Assembly (NCBI RefSeq): GCF_027532945.1
Contig: NZ_JAPZTZ010000014.1
Location: 62,001-126,000 of the forward strand
Source: Phreatobacter sp.
GTDB taxonomy: Bacteria > Pseudomonadota > Alphaproteobacteria > Rhizobiales > Phreatobacteraceae
Reading direction: 5' to 3'
Length of the DNA: 64,000 nt
Shown here: positions 45,051-53,808 of the stretch, one piece after another
Position numbering within the stretch: position 1 is the stretch's first letter
Layout: each line of letters begins with the position of its first letter
Translations under genes and position numbers: made by a program
Notes under the pieces: model-generated
Seen by the model: only the letters and a program-made list of their open reading frames with translations
Databases searched by the model: none
Told to the model about the DNA's origin: nothing

Positions 45051-45476
45051 ATGACGCCTAATCCCCAGCCCTTCCTCGACATGTTCAAGAAGCTCGGCGA
45101 AGACCTGAAGGTCCCGGCCGTCGCGCTGGAACCGATCTTGGCCCATCACCGCAAGAATCTTGAGGCACTCGCCGCCAGTGGCAAGGCCGCCGCCGAGGGC
45201 GCCACCGCCGTCGCCGCCAAGCAGCGCGAGATCATGGAAACCGCGGTGAAGGACATCCAGGAGGCCGCGCAAGCGTTCAAGATGCCCGGCAGCCCCCAGG
45301 AGATGATGGCGGCACAGGCCGACTTCGCCCGGCGTGCCATGGAGGCCGCGGTGAAGAACACGCGCGATCTCGCCGAGCTCGTGCAGAAGTCGAACAGTGA
45401 GGCTGTCCGCGTCATCCACGACCGGATGCAGGAGAGCTTCGAGGAGATCCGCCAGGCTTTCCAGCGCAAGGCCTGA
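45051..45476 (+). CDS. Second phasin family protein
   Basis: 141 aa helical protein with the Phasin_2 pattern (FLDMFKKLGEDLKVPAVALEPILAHHRKNLEAL ... KQREIMETAVKDIQEAA). GGAG lies 8 nt before the ATG. Unlike the first phasin it has no Lys/Ala tail, and no TGC-N3-GCA site lies upstream. Confidence 0.9.
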   Translation: MTPNPQPFLDMFKKLGEDLKVPAVALEPILAHHRKNLEALAASGKAAAEGATAVAAKQREIMETAVKDIQEAAQAFKMPGSPQEMMAAQADFARRAMEAAVKNTRDLAELVQKSNSEAVRVIHDRMQESFEEIRQAFQRKA

Positions 45477-45630
45477 GCCGCCTGAAGACCTCCGCCATCT
45501 GCGGCCGCGCGAGAAAAATCCGCGCGGTCATTGAACCTGTGACGTTTGAAACGCGACCCAAGGGCTCGAACGGCACGCCTGACACGCACCGCGTGTACAT
45601 GGCCGCCATCCAAACCCTCGGAGTTTTGCC

Positions 45631-45837
45631 ATGTCCTACGTCGCAACCTCGGCTTCCAAGCCGACTTCCACTCTCTCGCTTCTGGCCGATCGCATCGCGA
45701 CCGGCTTCACCAATCTCCTCCGCGAGATCCGGGCCCGTCACGCCTCCAACGAGCTGCGGGACCTCAACCCGGCGCTGCTCAAGGATATGGGCATTTCCCG
45801 TTCCGACATCGACCGGGTGGTGCGTCTCGGCCGCTGA
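45631..45837 (+). CDS. DUF1127 family small protein
   Basis: 68 aa. The C-terminal half ELRDLNPALLKDMGISRSDIDRVVRLG is the DUF1127 (YjiS-like) domain. Small DUF1127 proteins affect phosphate and carbon metabolism and RNA turnover in Agrobacterium. GGAG precedes the ATG. Confidence 0.9.
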   Translation: MSYVATSASKPTSTLSLLADRIATGFTNLLREIRARHASNELRDLNPALLKDMGISRSDIDRVVRLGR

Positions 45838-45855
45838 TCGGCCCGCGGGCGGCGG

Positions 45856-47247
45856 TCACTCCGCTGCCTGTTTGCCCCGGCTGGCATCGAGCGCCGCGCG
45901 GATGCGGTCGGCGAGCGAAAGCTCGCCGGCCCGCCGGCGACGACCGCCCGACCCGGGCACGGCCGCGAGAATCTCGTCGATCCGGGAATCCGGGCCTTCG
46001 AGCATGGCCGTGACCCGCGCCACCTCGATGGCGACATCATCGATGCGGGCGCGCAGGTCCTCGGCCTGGCGCGCCTCGCGCGCCAGGGTCGTCTCGGCCG
46101 CCTTGGTGAGAGACGAGACCTGCCGCTGGATCCGTGTCCGGTCCTCGCGCACCTTGGCGAGCGAGCCTTCCAGCATGTTCTTCTCGGCAATGGCCGTCTC
46201 GGCAGCGAGCTGGAGCCGCCGCGCCGTCTCGGCAGCATCCTCCCGCACCGCCTGGATGTCGCGGGCAAGGCGATCGCGCTCGGCCTCGATCCGGGCGACG
46301 CCGCGCTCGGCCGCATCGCGGGCGGTCTGCTCGCGGGTGGCCCGTTCGATTTCAGCCGCGACAGCCGCCTCCAGCCGCTGCCGCTCCTCGACCAGCTTGG
46401 CGACCTTGGCCTCTTCCGCGGCGAGCGCTGCGGCGAGGCGCTTCACCTCGGCGGCCCGCTCGGACGCAGCGCGCGCTTCGGCGGTGAGCCGTGTCGAGGT
46501 CTCGGCGAGCTCCCGGCCGCGCGCGGCGAGGTCCGCCCGCAAGCCCGCGACCTCCTCCTGCTCGCGCTTCAGCTGCGCCTGCAGATCGGCGATGCGCTGG
46601 CGCTCTCCGGTCAGGAGGTTCGATGTCTCGGCATAGGTGAGGCGATGGGCGGCAAGATCGCTGTTGGCGGAGGCGAGTTCGGCCGTCAGCGCGGCGATCT
46701 GGTTGCGCTGGTTGTCGCCCTGGGTGCGCAGCGCCACGATCTCCACCCGCTGCGCGTCACTCTCGGCGATCTTGGCCTTGTGCTCGGCGGTCAGCGCGGC
46801 GAGGGAAGCATCGCGGGTGGCGATGGTCTCAATGGCGGTGGCGATCTCCGCGGATTTGGCTGCGATGGTCTCCCGCGCCTCGCCGATGACCCCCTCGAGC
46901 CGGCTCACCTCGGCCTCCCGCTCGGTGATCCGCGCGGCGCGACTGTCGAGTTCGGCTTCGAGGTCGCGGATAGTCTCGGTGCGCCGGGCAAGATCGATGA
47001 GGTGGCGGTTCGCCGCCTCGCGCTGACGTTCGGCCTCGATCTCGGCCTGGCGGATGCGCAGCGCGCCTTCCGCCCTCACCTGATCCTTCTCGGCCTTGAT
47101 CTCGGCCATGGACAGCGGCATGGCCGCCTGGACGCGCCGCGTCGTGAGCCGCACCGCGCGCTGCCACACGGCGCCCATCAGCGCCAGCGCCAGGAGGCCG
47201 GCGACGACGAAGCCCAGGACGAAGACCATGGCGGTCTCGATGGTCAC
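45856..47247 (-). CDS. Single-pass membrane coiled-coil protein, unknown function
   Basis: 463 aa. One N-terminal membrane helix (MVFVLGFVVAGLLALALMGAV), then almost continuous coiled coil (~45-420) with regular heptads rich in Ala, Glu, Arg, then a short basic tail (SGGRRRRAGELS). The GTG at 47247 has AGGAGG 9 nt upstream. I do not recognise the family beyond being EzrA/Smc-like in layout; a cytoplasmic scaffold at the membrane is possible. Monocistronic. Confidence 0.78.
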   Translation of the reverse strand: MTIETAMVFVLGFVVAGLLALALMGAVWQRAVRLTTRRVQAAMPLSMAEIKAEKDQVRAEGALRIRQAEIEAERQREAANRHLIDLARRTETIRDLEAELDSRAARITEREAEVSRLEGVIGEARETIAAKSAEIATAIETIATRDASLAALTAEHKAKIAESDAQRVEIVALRTQGDNQRNQIAALTAELASANSDLAAHRLTYAETSNLLTGERQRIADLQAQLKREQEEVAGLRADLAARGRELAETSTRLTAEARAASERAAEVKRLAAALAAEEAKVAKLVEERQRLEAAVAAEIERATREQTARDAAERGVARIEAERDRLARDIQAVREDAAETARRLQLAAETAIAEKNMLEGSLAKVREDRTRIQRQVSSLTKAAETTLAREARQAEDLRARIDDVAIEVARVTAMLEGPDSRIDEILAAVPGSGGRRRRAGELSLADRIRAALDASRGKQAAE

Positions 47248-47359
47248 GGCTCAGCGCCTCCTGTGACGGCCGGTGCACTCTTCTGCCATGGGCGCAGCGC
47301 CGCGGGAAGGGCCGAGACGGCAGGGCGGAACACAAGGCGTTCCGTCGCGCCGCTCCCGA

Positions 47360-47950
47360 TCAGAAGGGGTTCCAGGTCGGCCGGGCGGTGAACTTGAGGT
47401 AACCGCCGTTGACGCCGAGGCGGGCGCCGACCCCGGTGCGGATCGGCACGACCAGCATGTTGTCGGCGCCGAGCGCCGTCATGCCAAGGCCGCCCACAAG
47501 ATAGGCCGAGCCGTCAATGCCGATGAAACGGCGCTCGAGGTCGCGGACGTCGCGGACCCGGTAGGCCAGCATCATGGTGCGGGCGCCATCGCCGCCAAAA
47601 TCGAAGCCGAGCGACGGGCCCTGCCAGTAGACTTTCGCGTCGCTGCCGCCCTTGGTGTAGAGCATGCCCTCGCCGTAGCGCAGGCCCGCGACGAAGGCGC
47701 CGGAACCCTCCTGCCCGAGAATATAGGCGCTCGGACGGCCCCACTGCTGGGTGGCGCGCTCGATGAGATTGGCGAGGCCGCGGCTGGTGCCACCGAAGAA
47801 GCGGTGGCCAGCGCCGAGGACCTCGTTGCCCGAGAACGTGCTCGGCGACTGCGAATCATAGGAGCGCTGGGCGACGGCGGGACCGGCGACGAGGCTGGCT
47901 CCGAGGCCGGCGAGGAGGGTGCGGCGGTCGAGGGAAGCGGGGCGGCGCAT
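47360..47950 (-). CDS. eipA: EipA-like envelope integrity protein (DUF1134)
   Basis: 196 aa periplasmic protein. Signal peptide beginning DRRTLLAGLGASL (twin-arginine-like, cleavage after AVAQ). The mature DUF1134 domain has ANLIERATQQWGRPSAYILGQEGSGAFVAGLRYGEG and GFDFGGDGARTMMLAYRV. Brucella EipA is a small beta-barrel protein that supports envelope integrity. Monocistronic. Confidence 0.88.
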   Translation of the reverse strand: MRRPASLDRRTLLAGLGASLVAGPAVAQRSYDSQSPSTFSGNEVLGAGHRFFGGTSRGLANLIERATQQWGRPSAYILGQEGSGAFVAGLRYGEGMLYTKGGSDAKVYWQGPSLGFDFGGDGARTMMLAYRVRDVRDLERRFIGIDGSAYLVGGLGMTALGADNMLVVPIRTGVGARLGVNGGYLKFTARPTWNPF

Positions 47951-48128
47951 GATGACCTCTCGAATGTCTCCGCGGTTCTGCGGATGGCGGAACGGACTGC
48001 CTCCAGACTAGACCGGCGATGGTAACCATTTGGTCACCAGACGCGGATTTCAGCACGCGCGGTAAGACTCCGGTTACCCTCCGCCGGCATGGTCCGGTGG
48101 TGTCGGAGTGCAAGATTCGGGACCAAAC

Positions 48129-48638
48129 ATGTCAGTGATGAGGCAGTTCCTTCGTCCCCTGCTCCTCACCCTCGCGGTGACCGGTCTTTATGCGGGCGTC
48201 GCCCTGGTCGTCGGCATGACCGGTGACGAGAGCCGCGCCGCGACCACCGAGCGCGTGGTCACCGACCGCCTCACCGGCCTTGCCATCTATGGCTATGATC
48301 CGGTTGCCTATTTCACCGAAAGCGAGCCGCGCGAGGGCACCGCGGCTTTCGAACTGTCCTGGGCTGGCGCCACCTGGCGCTTCAGCAACGAGGGCAACCG
48401 CGACGCCTTCATGCAGGATCCCTCCGTCTACGAGCCGCGCTACGGCGGCTATGATCCCGTCGCCATTGGCACGGGCGTGCCGACCCCCGGTCATCCCGGC
48501 GTCTGGCTGGTGCACAACCAGCGCCTCTATGTCTTCCATTCCGAGTCCAACCGGGCGCTGTTCATGACCAGCCCGGCGGAAGCGATCCAGCGCGCCGAGG
48601 GCCATTGGGCTCAGGTCAAGGCGCAGCTCGTCCCCTGA
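48129..48638 (+). CDS. YHS domain-containing secreted protein
   Basis: 169 aa: an N-terminal membrane/signal helix (LLLTLAVTGLYAGVALVVGM) and a YHS-like domain with AIYGYDPVAYFTES and WRFSNEGNRDAFMQDPSVYEPRYGGY. These single-domain proteins are common near metal or heme genes, but nothing here points to a metal. An ATG three codons later is also possible. Confidence 0.85.
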   Translation: MSVMRQFLRPLLLTLAVTGLYAGVALVVGMTGDESRAATTERVVTDRLTGLAIYGYDPVAYFTESEPREGTAAFELSWAGATWRFSNEGNRDAFMQDPSVYEPRYGGYDPVAIGTGVPTPGHPGVWLVHNQRLYVFHSESNRALFMTSPAEAIQRAEGHWAQVKAQLVP

Positions 48639-48651
48639 CGGGTCCCGCAGG

Positions 48652-49602
48652 TCACGGTCGCCGCTTGTCGGCGAAGAAGGCCCAGATCTCCTCGTCCGTC
48701 TCCATGTCGTGGTTCGCCTGGCCGAGCATGGCGCCGACCACCGGCCGCATGCGGCGCTCCACGCGCGTTGGCGTGTGATGGCCACCGCCATCGACCCGGT
48801 AGAGCCGAGTCGCGTGCCGGCATCCGGTGCCTTCGAGGATGGTGATGCGGGAATTGTCCGTGCCGTCCTGATCCGGGAGCGCCCGCTCGCCCGTGCCGGT
48901 GCAGCCGTTGCGGGCCCGATAGAAGGCGAGCGTGTCGGCGATCGAGACCATCGCGCTATCCGGATCGGACCCGGAGCCGCGCCCGACGAAGGGCGTGATG
49001 CGGTCCTCGGTGCCAGCCACCATCACGACAGGCACAGCCGGCGCGGGGCATGACCGCGCCCAGATGATCGACAGCGAGGCGAGCAGCGGCGCGCCGGCGG
49101 CGAAGAGGTCGCCTGCCTCGCAGAGCAGCCGGTGGACCATGTCACCGCCGCCGCCGACGCCGACGACATAGACGCGGCGCCGGTCGAGCCGGCCGCGCGT
49201 CTCCAGTTCGGAGAGCAGGGTGCGGATGAAGGCGACGTCGTCCACCCGCGCCAGCGGGTTGAAGCGGCGGCCGTCCTTGGGTCGCCCGTCGTTCCAGGCA
49301 CCGCGCACGCCCTGCGGATAGACGACGATGAGCTTCTCGCGCCCACCAACCTCATCCCAGGTGAAGTAGCGGCGGATCTGCTCCGGGCTGCCGTTCTCGT
49401 CATGCAGGACGAGGACGACAGGTGCCCGCCGTCCCTGGGCGTGGTCGACCATCAGCGCAGTCCGATTGCCGCCGGGCAGCTGGAAGCTGAGGGTCGTCGT
49501 CGCTTGGCCGAGGGCGGGAAGCACGCCGGCGAGCATGACGAGAGCCGCTGCCAGACTGGCAAGCGCCATCCTCCCCGAACGAACGAGTTCACCGCGAATC
49601 AT
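48652..49602 (-). CDS. PHB depolymerase/feruloyl esterase-like protein without catalytic Ser
   Basis: 316 aa secreted alpha/beta-hydrolase of the LpqC/depolymerase type: a signal peptide to about residue 33, VVLVLHDENG, YPQGVRGAWND, and RVYVVGVGGGGDMVHRLLCE. In active relatives the last motif is GxSNGG; here the serine position is Gly150. The later Asp (GTEDRITP) and His (GGGHHTP) are kept. It is therefore probably not an esterase of the usual kind, though a sugar- or polymer-binding role is possible. Convergent with the YHS gene. Confidence 0.75.
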   Translation of the reverse strand: MIRGELVRSGRMALASLAAALVMLAGVLPALGQATTTLSFQLPGGNRTALMVDHAQGRRAPVVLVLHDENGSPEQIRRYFTWDEVGGREKLIVVYPQGVRGAWNDGRPKDGRRFNPLARVDDVAFIRTLLSELETRGRLDRRRVYVVGVGGGGDMVHRLLCEAGDLFAAGAPLLASLSIIWARSCPAPAVPVVMVAGTEDRITPFVGRGSGSDPDSAMVSIADTLAFYRARNGCTGTGERALPDQDGTDNSRITILEGTGCRHATRLYRVDGGGHHTPTRVERRMRPVVGAMLGQANHDMETDEEIWAFFADKRRP

Positions 49603-49662
49603 CGGGGAATTGGGCGCTCATCCCGGCTGAATGACAATCCGGCTAAGCTGGTCGGGACGACG

Positions 49663-50634
49663 TCAGACGATGCCGTTCTTCAGCGGCTCGCCGCGGGAAA
49701 GGCGGCCGAGGTTCTCCACGAGGAGGTCGACCACCCGCCGCTCATAGGAGGCTGTCTCGCCGCCCGTATGCGGGGTGATGAGCACGTTTTCCATGGTCCA
49801 GAGGGGCGAGGCCTCCGGAAGAGGCTCCTCGCGGGTCACGTCGAGGCCGGCCGCGGCGATGGTGTTGGCCTTCAACGCCGCGATCAGCGCGTCCTCGTCG
49901 ACGACCTTGCCGCGGGCACAGTTGATGAGATGCGCCGTCGGCTTCATCGCCTTGAGCCGCTGCGCGTTGATGAGGCCTTCCGTCTCGGGGGTGAGCGGGC
50001 AGGTCAGCACGACGATGTCGGCCTCGCCCAGCGCCCGCTCGAGGTCGGCCGGGCCGACGAGGGCATCGACATTGTCGACCTTCACCGAGGTGTCGCGCTT
50101 CAGGCCGACGACGCGCATGTCGAAGGCCTTGGCAAAGCGCGCGAGCCGCCCGCCAATGCCGCCGAGGCCGATGATGAGCATGGTTTTGCCGGCGAGTTCG
50201 TCCTCGCGCGCGCGAGGGTCGGAGATCATCCCGCGCCAGTGCTTGCGCGCCTGGTTGTCGCGCGCGGTGTGGATCATGCGCGACAGCGCGAGGGTCAGGC
50301 CCATGGCGTGCTCGGCCACCGCGATGGCATTGGCCCCTTGAGCGCTCGCGAGGCGAATGCCGCGCGCCTTCAACGCGTCGAGACCGAAGACGTCGATGCC
50401 GGCGCTGACCGACTGGATGAACTTAAGCTTGCCGGCCTTCTCGATCGGCGCATTGCGCCAGAAGGCCGAGACGCAGACCACGTCGAAGGCATCGATCCGC
50501 GCGTGGAAATCGGCGGCGGAGCGGAACTCCTCGAAGCGGATGCCGGTGTTGCGCCGCGCGAATTCCGCGCCCAGCTGGTAGGCCGAATGGCCGAAGCCGA
50601 TGGTGATGTCGGAGAGCGGGGGCAGCGCGGTCAT
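49663..50634 (-). CDS. D-2-hydroxyacid dehydrogenase family protein
   Basis: 323 aa NAD(P)-dependent dehydrogenase, likely a hydroxypyruvate/glyoxylate reductase. Rossmann motif IIGLGGIGGRLARFAKAF, catalytic Arg in NCARGKVVDE, Glu in DVTREEPLP, and His in ITPHTGGET. The ATG at 50634 gives normal length; the open frame upstream is not coding. Divergent from the deacetylase gene. Confidence 0.92.
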   Translation of the reverse strand: MTALPPLSDITIGFGHSAYQLGAEFARRNTGIRFEEFRSAADFHARIDAFDVVCVSAFWRNAPIEKAGKLKFIQSVSAGIDVFGLDALKARGIRLASAQGANAIAVAEHAMGLTLALSRMIHTARDNQARKHWRGMISDPRAREDELAGKTMLIIGLGGIGGRLARFAKAFDMRVVGLKRDTSVKVDNVDALVGPADLERALGEADIVVLTCPLTPETEGLINAQRLKAMKPTAHLINCARGKVVDEDALIAALKANTIAAAGLDVTREEPLPEASPLWTMENVLITPHTGGETASYERRVVDLLVENLGRLSRGEPLKNGIV

Positions 50635-50803
50635 GGCGGGTCCTGGGGCGACGAAGGCGCCGATCTTCCCCATCGCGGCCGCCAAGGCAATGGGGCGCGG
50701 CGCGCCCGCCCCATGCGACGCGAGAGCGATACCCATGGCGGCATAGGCCTTGCTAGCCTCATGCGCCCCGCGGGACATGCCCGCCCCATGAGCAACGCCC
50801 ACC

Positions 50804-51730
50804 ATGTCCGACACGTCCGCACCGCCCGTCCTGCCGAGCCACGGCCGCTATGCCTACAGCGCCATCACCAAGCGCCCCGTCTATGACTGGCCGGGGGGCA
50901 AGCGCCTCGCCGTCTATCTCGGGGTGAACCTCGAGCATTTCGCCTTCGGCACCGGCCTCGGCGCCGAACTCGCCCCCGGCGGCCCGCAGCCTGACGTGCT
51001 GAACTACGCGTGGCGCGACTATGGCAATCGCGTCGGCGTCTGGCGGATGATCGAGCTCTTCGACCAGCTCTGCCTGCCGAGCTCGGTTCTGGTGAATTCT
51101 TCGATCTACGCCTATTGCCCGGAGGTGATGGAGGCCTTGCGCGCGCGAGGGGACGAAATCCTCGGCCACGGCCGCACCAATTCCGAGCGCCAGGGCATTC
51201 TCGACGAGGCCGGCGAGAAAACCCTGATCGAGGAGACGGCGGCGGTGATCACCGCCGCCGAGGGCAAGGCGCCGAAGGGCTGGCTCGGTCCCTGGATCTC
51301 ACAGAGCCACGTGACGCCCGACCTCCTAGCGGAAGCCGGCTACACCTACCTCCTCGACTGGTGCCAGGACGATCAGCCCATCTGGTTCGCAACCCGCAAC
51401 AACGGGCGCATCCTCTCCCTGCCCTATCCGCAGGAATTGAACGACATCCCGGCCATCGTCGCGCGCAAGGATTCGGCGAGCCAGTTTGCCGACATGATCA
51501 TCGACCAGTTCGACGAGATGCTGGAGCAGTCGAAGGCCATGCCGCTGGTCATGGGCATCGCGCTGCATCCTTACATCGTCGGCCAGCCCTATCGCCTGCG
51601 CCAGCTGCGCCGGGCTCTGGCCCATATCGTGGCGCGGCGCGACGAGGTCTGGGTCACCACGGCCGGGGCCATCGCGACCCACGTCGCGACGCTGCCCGAG
51701 GGCATCATCCCGGGATCGCGGGGGGCCTGA
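50804..51730 (+). CDS. Polysaccharide deacetylase family protein (PuuE-like)
   Basis: 308 aa of the NodB-homology/CE4 fold, with WRDYGNRVGVWRMIELFDQLCLPSSVLVNSSIYAYCPEVMEAL and GHGRTNSERQ. It lacks a signal peptide and resembles cytoplasmic PuuE-type allantoinases and imide hydrolases rather than chitin deacetylases. This would fit the nitrogen-heterocycle theme of the dihydropyrimidinase and atz genes, but they are not linked. Confidence 0.87.
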   Translation: MSDTSAPPVLPSHGRYAYSAITKRPVYDWPGGKRLAVYLGVNLEHFAFGTGLGAELAPGGPQPDVLNYAWRDYGNRVGVWRMIELFDQLCLPSSVLVNSSIYAYCPEVMEALRARGDEILGHGRTNSERQGILDEAGEKTLIEETAAVITAAEGKAPKGWLGPWISQSHVTPDLLAEAGYTYLLDWCQDDQPIWFATRNNGRILSLPYPQELNDIPAIVARKDSASQFADMIIDQFDEMLEQSKAMPLVMGIALHPYIVGQPYRLRQLRRALAHIVARRDEVWVTTAGAIATHVATLPEGIIPGSRGA

Positions 51731-51747
51731 GCCCCCCGCTGTCGCAT

Positions 51748-52806
51748 TCAGGTCATCCGGTAGCTCATCTCGCGCTCGGCGCGCGCCGGCAGGAACGAGC
51801 GGTTGAACACCTCGGCCGGCGAGGGCGCGCGCGGCAGCTCGTAGCCGGTGACCACCATGCCGATGGCGCGGGCGAGGCGGTCGTCCTTCACGTCGCCGGC
51901 GCCGATCTCCTTGAGCTCCGGGGAGACGATGAGCTTGTCGAAGGCGTATTGCAGCCGACGCTTCTCGACGGGAATGTTGACGAGGCCGTCATAGTTGCGG
52001 ACCGCCGCCATGCCCATTTCCTGGTCGCCCGCAACCTCAAGATTGGCGCGGTTCACGGCGCGCACGAGGCCGGCCACGGCCTGCGGATTCTCGCGGATCA
52101 GCTTCTGCGAGACCATCATGCCGTTGGAATAGAGGTCGAGTCCGTAATCGCCAAAGGCGAACCAGACGAAATCCTTGTCGGGATCCTGCCGGTTCAGCAC
52201 CAGGTTGAAGTAGCTGGTGATGTTGAAGACCAGAGCCGCATCGATCTGGCCCTGGATGAGCATGGGCTCCTGCAGGTTCGGCGCCATGCTGGTGACGGTC
52301 AGCTTCGACAGGTCGAGATTGTTGGCGCGGGCGAAGACCGGCAGCAGGCGCGTCGTCGGGGTGCCCGGGGCGCCGCCGAGCTTCTTGCCCTCGAGGTCCT
52401 TGATCGTGGCGATGCCGGAGGACTTCTTCGCCACGAAGGCGAAGGGCGGCTGGTTCCACATCTGGTAGACCATGACCGGGGCGTCGGCCGGCCGCGTCGA
52501 TGCATTCTGAATGATCGCATTGATGTCGCCGAAGCCTGCATCATAGGCACCGCCCATGATGCGGGTGACGGTCGCGCCCGAGCCCTCGCCCTGGTCGATG
52601 GTCACATCGAGGCCGGCGGCGCGGAAATAGCCCTTGTCGCGGGCGACGAAATAGGGGGCGTCGGACCCCTGGGTCTTCCAGCCCAGGGTGAACTTGATCG
52701 GCGTCAGCGTCTGCGCGCGCACCGCCGGGGCGAAGAGAGCGAGGCCGAGGCCTGCCGTGGCGCCGCGCCGCGTGAGCATGGGGCGGGAGGTCTTGCCGAT
52801 GGTCAT
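51748..52806 (-). CDS. ABC transporter substrate-binding protein, NMT1/THI5-SsuA type
   Basis: 352 aa periplasmic binding protein. Twin-arginine-like signal (MLTRRGATAGLGLALF, cleavage after VRAQ), then FTLGWKTQGSDAPYFVARDKGYFRAAGLDV and the GGAPGTPTTRLLP hinge. Family members bind sulfonates, nitrate or pyrimidine-like thiamine precursors. No ATPase or permease gene is adjacent, so it is an orphan in this window. Convergent with the deacetylase gene (17 nt apart). Confidence 0.92.
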   Translation of the reverse strand: MTIGKTSRPMLTRRGATAGLGLALFAPAVRAQTLTPIKFTLGWKTQGSDAPYFVARDKGYFRAAGLDVTIDQGEGSGATVTRIMGGAYDAGFGDINAIIQNASTRPADAPVMVYQMWNQPPFAFVAKKSSGIATIKDLEGKKLGGAPGTPTTRLLPVFARANNLDLSKLTVTSMAPNLQEPMLIQGQIDAALVFNITSYFNLVLNRQDPDKDFVWFAFGDYGLDLYSNGMMVSQKLIRENPQAVAGLVRAVNRANLEVAGDQEMGMAAVRNYDGLVNIPVEKRRLQYAFDKLIVSPELKEIGAGDVKDDRLARAIGMVVTGYELPRAPSPAEVFNRSFLPARAEREMSYRMT

Positions 52807-52906
52807 GGGTCTTGGCTCCGCTCGTGGGGCCGCGATGCGGCCGGGATGTCACGGAGCCTTTCACGCAAGAACTTTGCCATATGGGGCAGACAGCTTGTCG
52901 CGGTCC

Positions 52907-53707
52907 TCAGCCCGCTGGTGGAAAGGTGACGAGCCGCCGATAGAGGTGCCAGGTCGCGTGTCCCCAGAGCGGCAGGACGATGAGCAGCCCGGCGAAGAGC
53001 GGCGCCATGGCGAGGAACATCGTCACGGCGGTGATGGCGCCCCATCCCAACATGACCTGCGGGCTCGCCTGCACTGCCCGCACCGAGGTGATGATCGCCG
53101 TCACCACGTCGTTCTCGCGGTCAAGGAGCAGCGGGAAGGAGACGACGGTGATGGTGAAGGTGAACAACGCCATGCAGGCCCCCACCCAGGTGCCAATGGC
53201 GAGGAAGGTCCAGCCGTCGGAGGTGAGGAACAGCGCCTTGGCGAAGAGAACCGGATCGAGGCTCGCGAAGCCGAAGAACAGCGCGTAGAGCATCCGCACC
53301 TGGTACATCCAGATGATGAAGACGAAGATGGTGAGGAAGGCGAGCCAGGAAAGCTCCCGCCCGCCCTGCCGCCACACCGTGGCGAGCACCGCGCCCCAGG
53401 TCGGCGTGATGCCCTGCTCCCGCAACCGCGACACCTCATAGAGGCCCACGGCGACGAAGGGCCCGATCAGCGCGAAACCGGCGGCGAGCGGAAAGACCGC
53501 CCAGGCATAGCCGAAGCGGGCGGGCAAGATGATGAGCGCGAGGCCCCCGAGGCAATAGATCCCGCCGAAGAACAGGCCGAAGAGCGGTGCGGCCTTCAGG
53601 TCGGCCCAGCCGGCTTCCAGCGCCGCCTTGATGTCGTCGATGGTCGCGGCACGCACCATCGGCTCAGGCGGGCGCGGCAGCGCGGCGGCGTCGTTCACAT
53701 CGGTCAT
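52907..53707 (-). CDS. DUF2189 family integral membrane protein
   Basis: 266 aa with six hydrophobic helices and the DUF2189 pattern (AATIDDIKAALEAGWADLKAAPLFGLFFGGIYCLGGL ... SFPLLLDRENDVVTAIITSVRAVQASP). Function unknown; family members are sometimes annotated near cytochrome oxidase. GGGGAG lies 9 nt before the ATG at 53707. Confidence 0.88.
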   Translation of the reverse strand: MTDVNDAAALPRPPEPMVRAATIDDIKAALEAGWADLKAAPLFGLFFGGIYCLGGLALIILPARFGYAWAVFPLAAGFALIGPFVAVGLYEVSRLREQGITPTWGAVLATVWRQGGRELSWLAFLTIFVFIIWMYQVRMLYALFFGFASLDPVLFAKALFLTSDGWTFLAIGTWVGACMALFTFTITVVSFPLLLDRENDVVTAIITSVRAVQASPQVMLGWGAITAVTMFLAMAPLFAGLLIVLPLWGHATWHLYRRLVTFPPAG

Positions 53708-53808
53708 GGCAGGGCTCCCCGAAAGCATGGTTCTCCCGCCGGCATCGAGGCCGGCGGCGGTCGGGGGATGGTGCAGGGTTGGCGCGGCGGGCCGCGCCGT
53801 CAAGTCTC

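Noticed and set aside
48020-48078. CtrA-like box upstream of eipA (GGTAACC and GGTTACC elements)
   Set aside because: Three or more mismatches in either orientation; too weak to list although CtrA control of eipA is known elsewhere.
49132-50886. 584-codon plus-strand frame
   Set aside because: Antisense to the depolymerase-like and hydroxyacid dehydrogenase genes.
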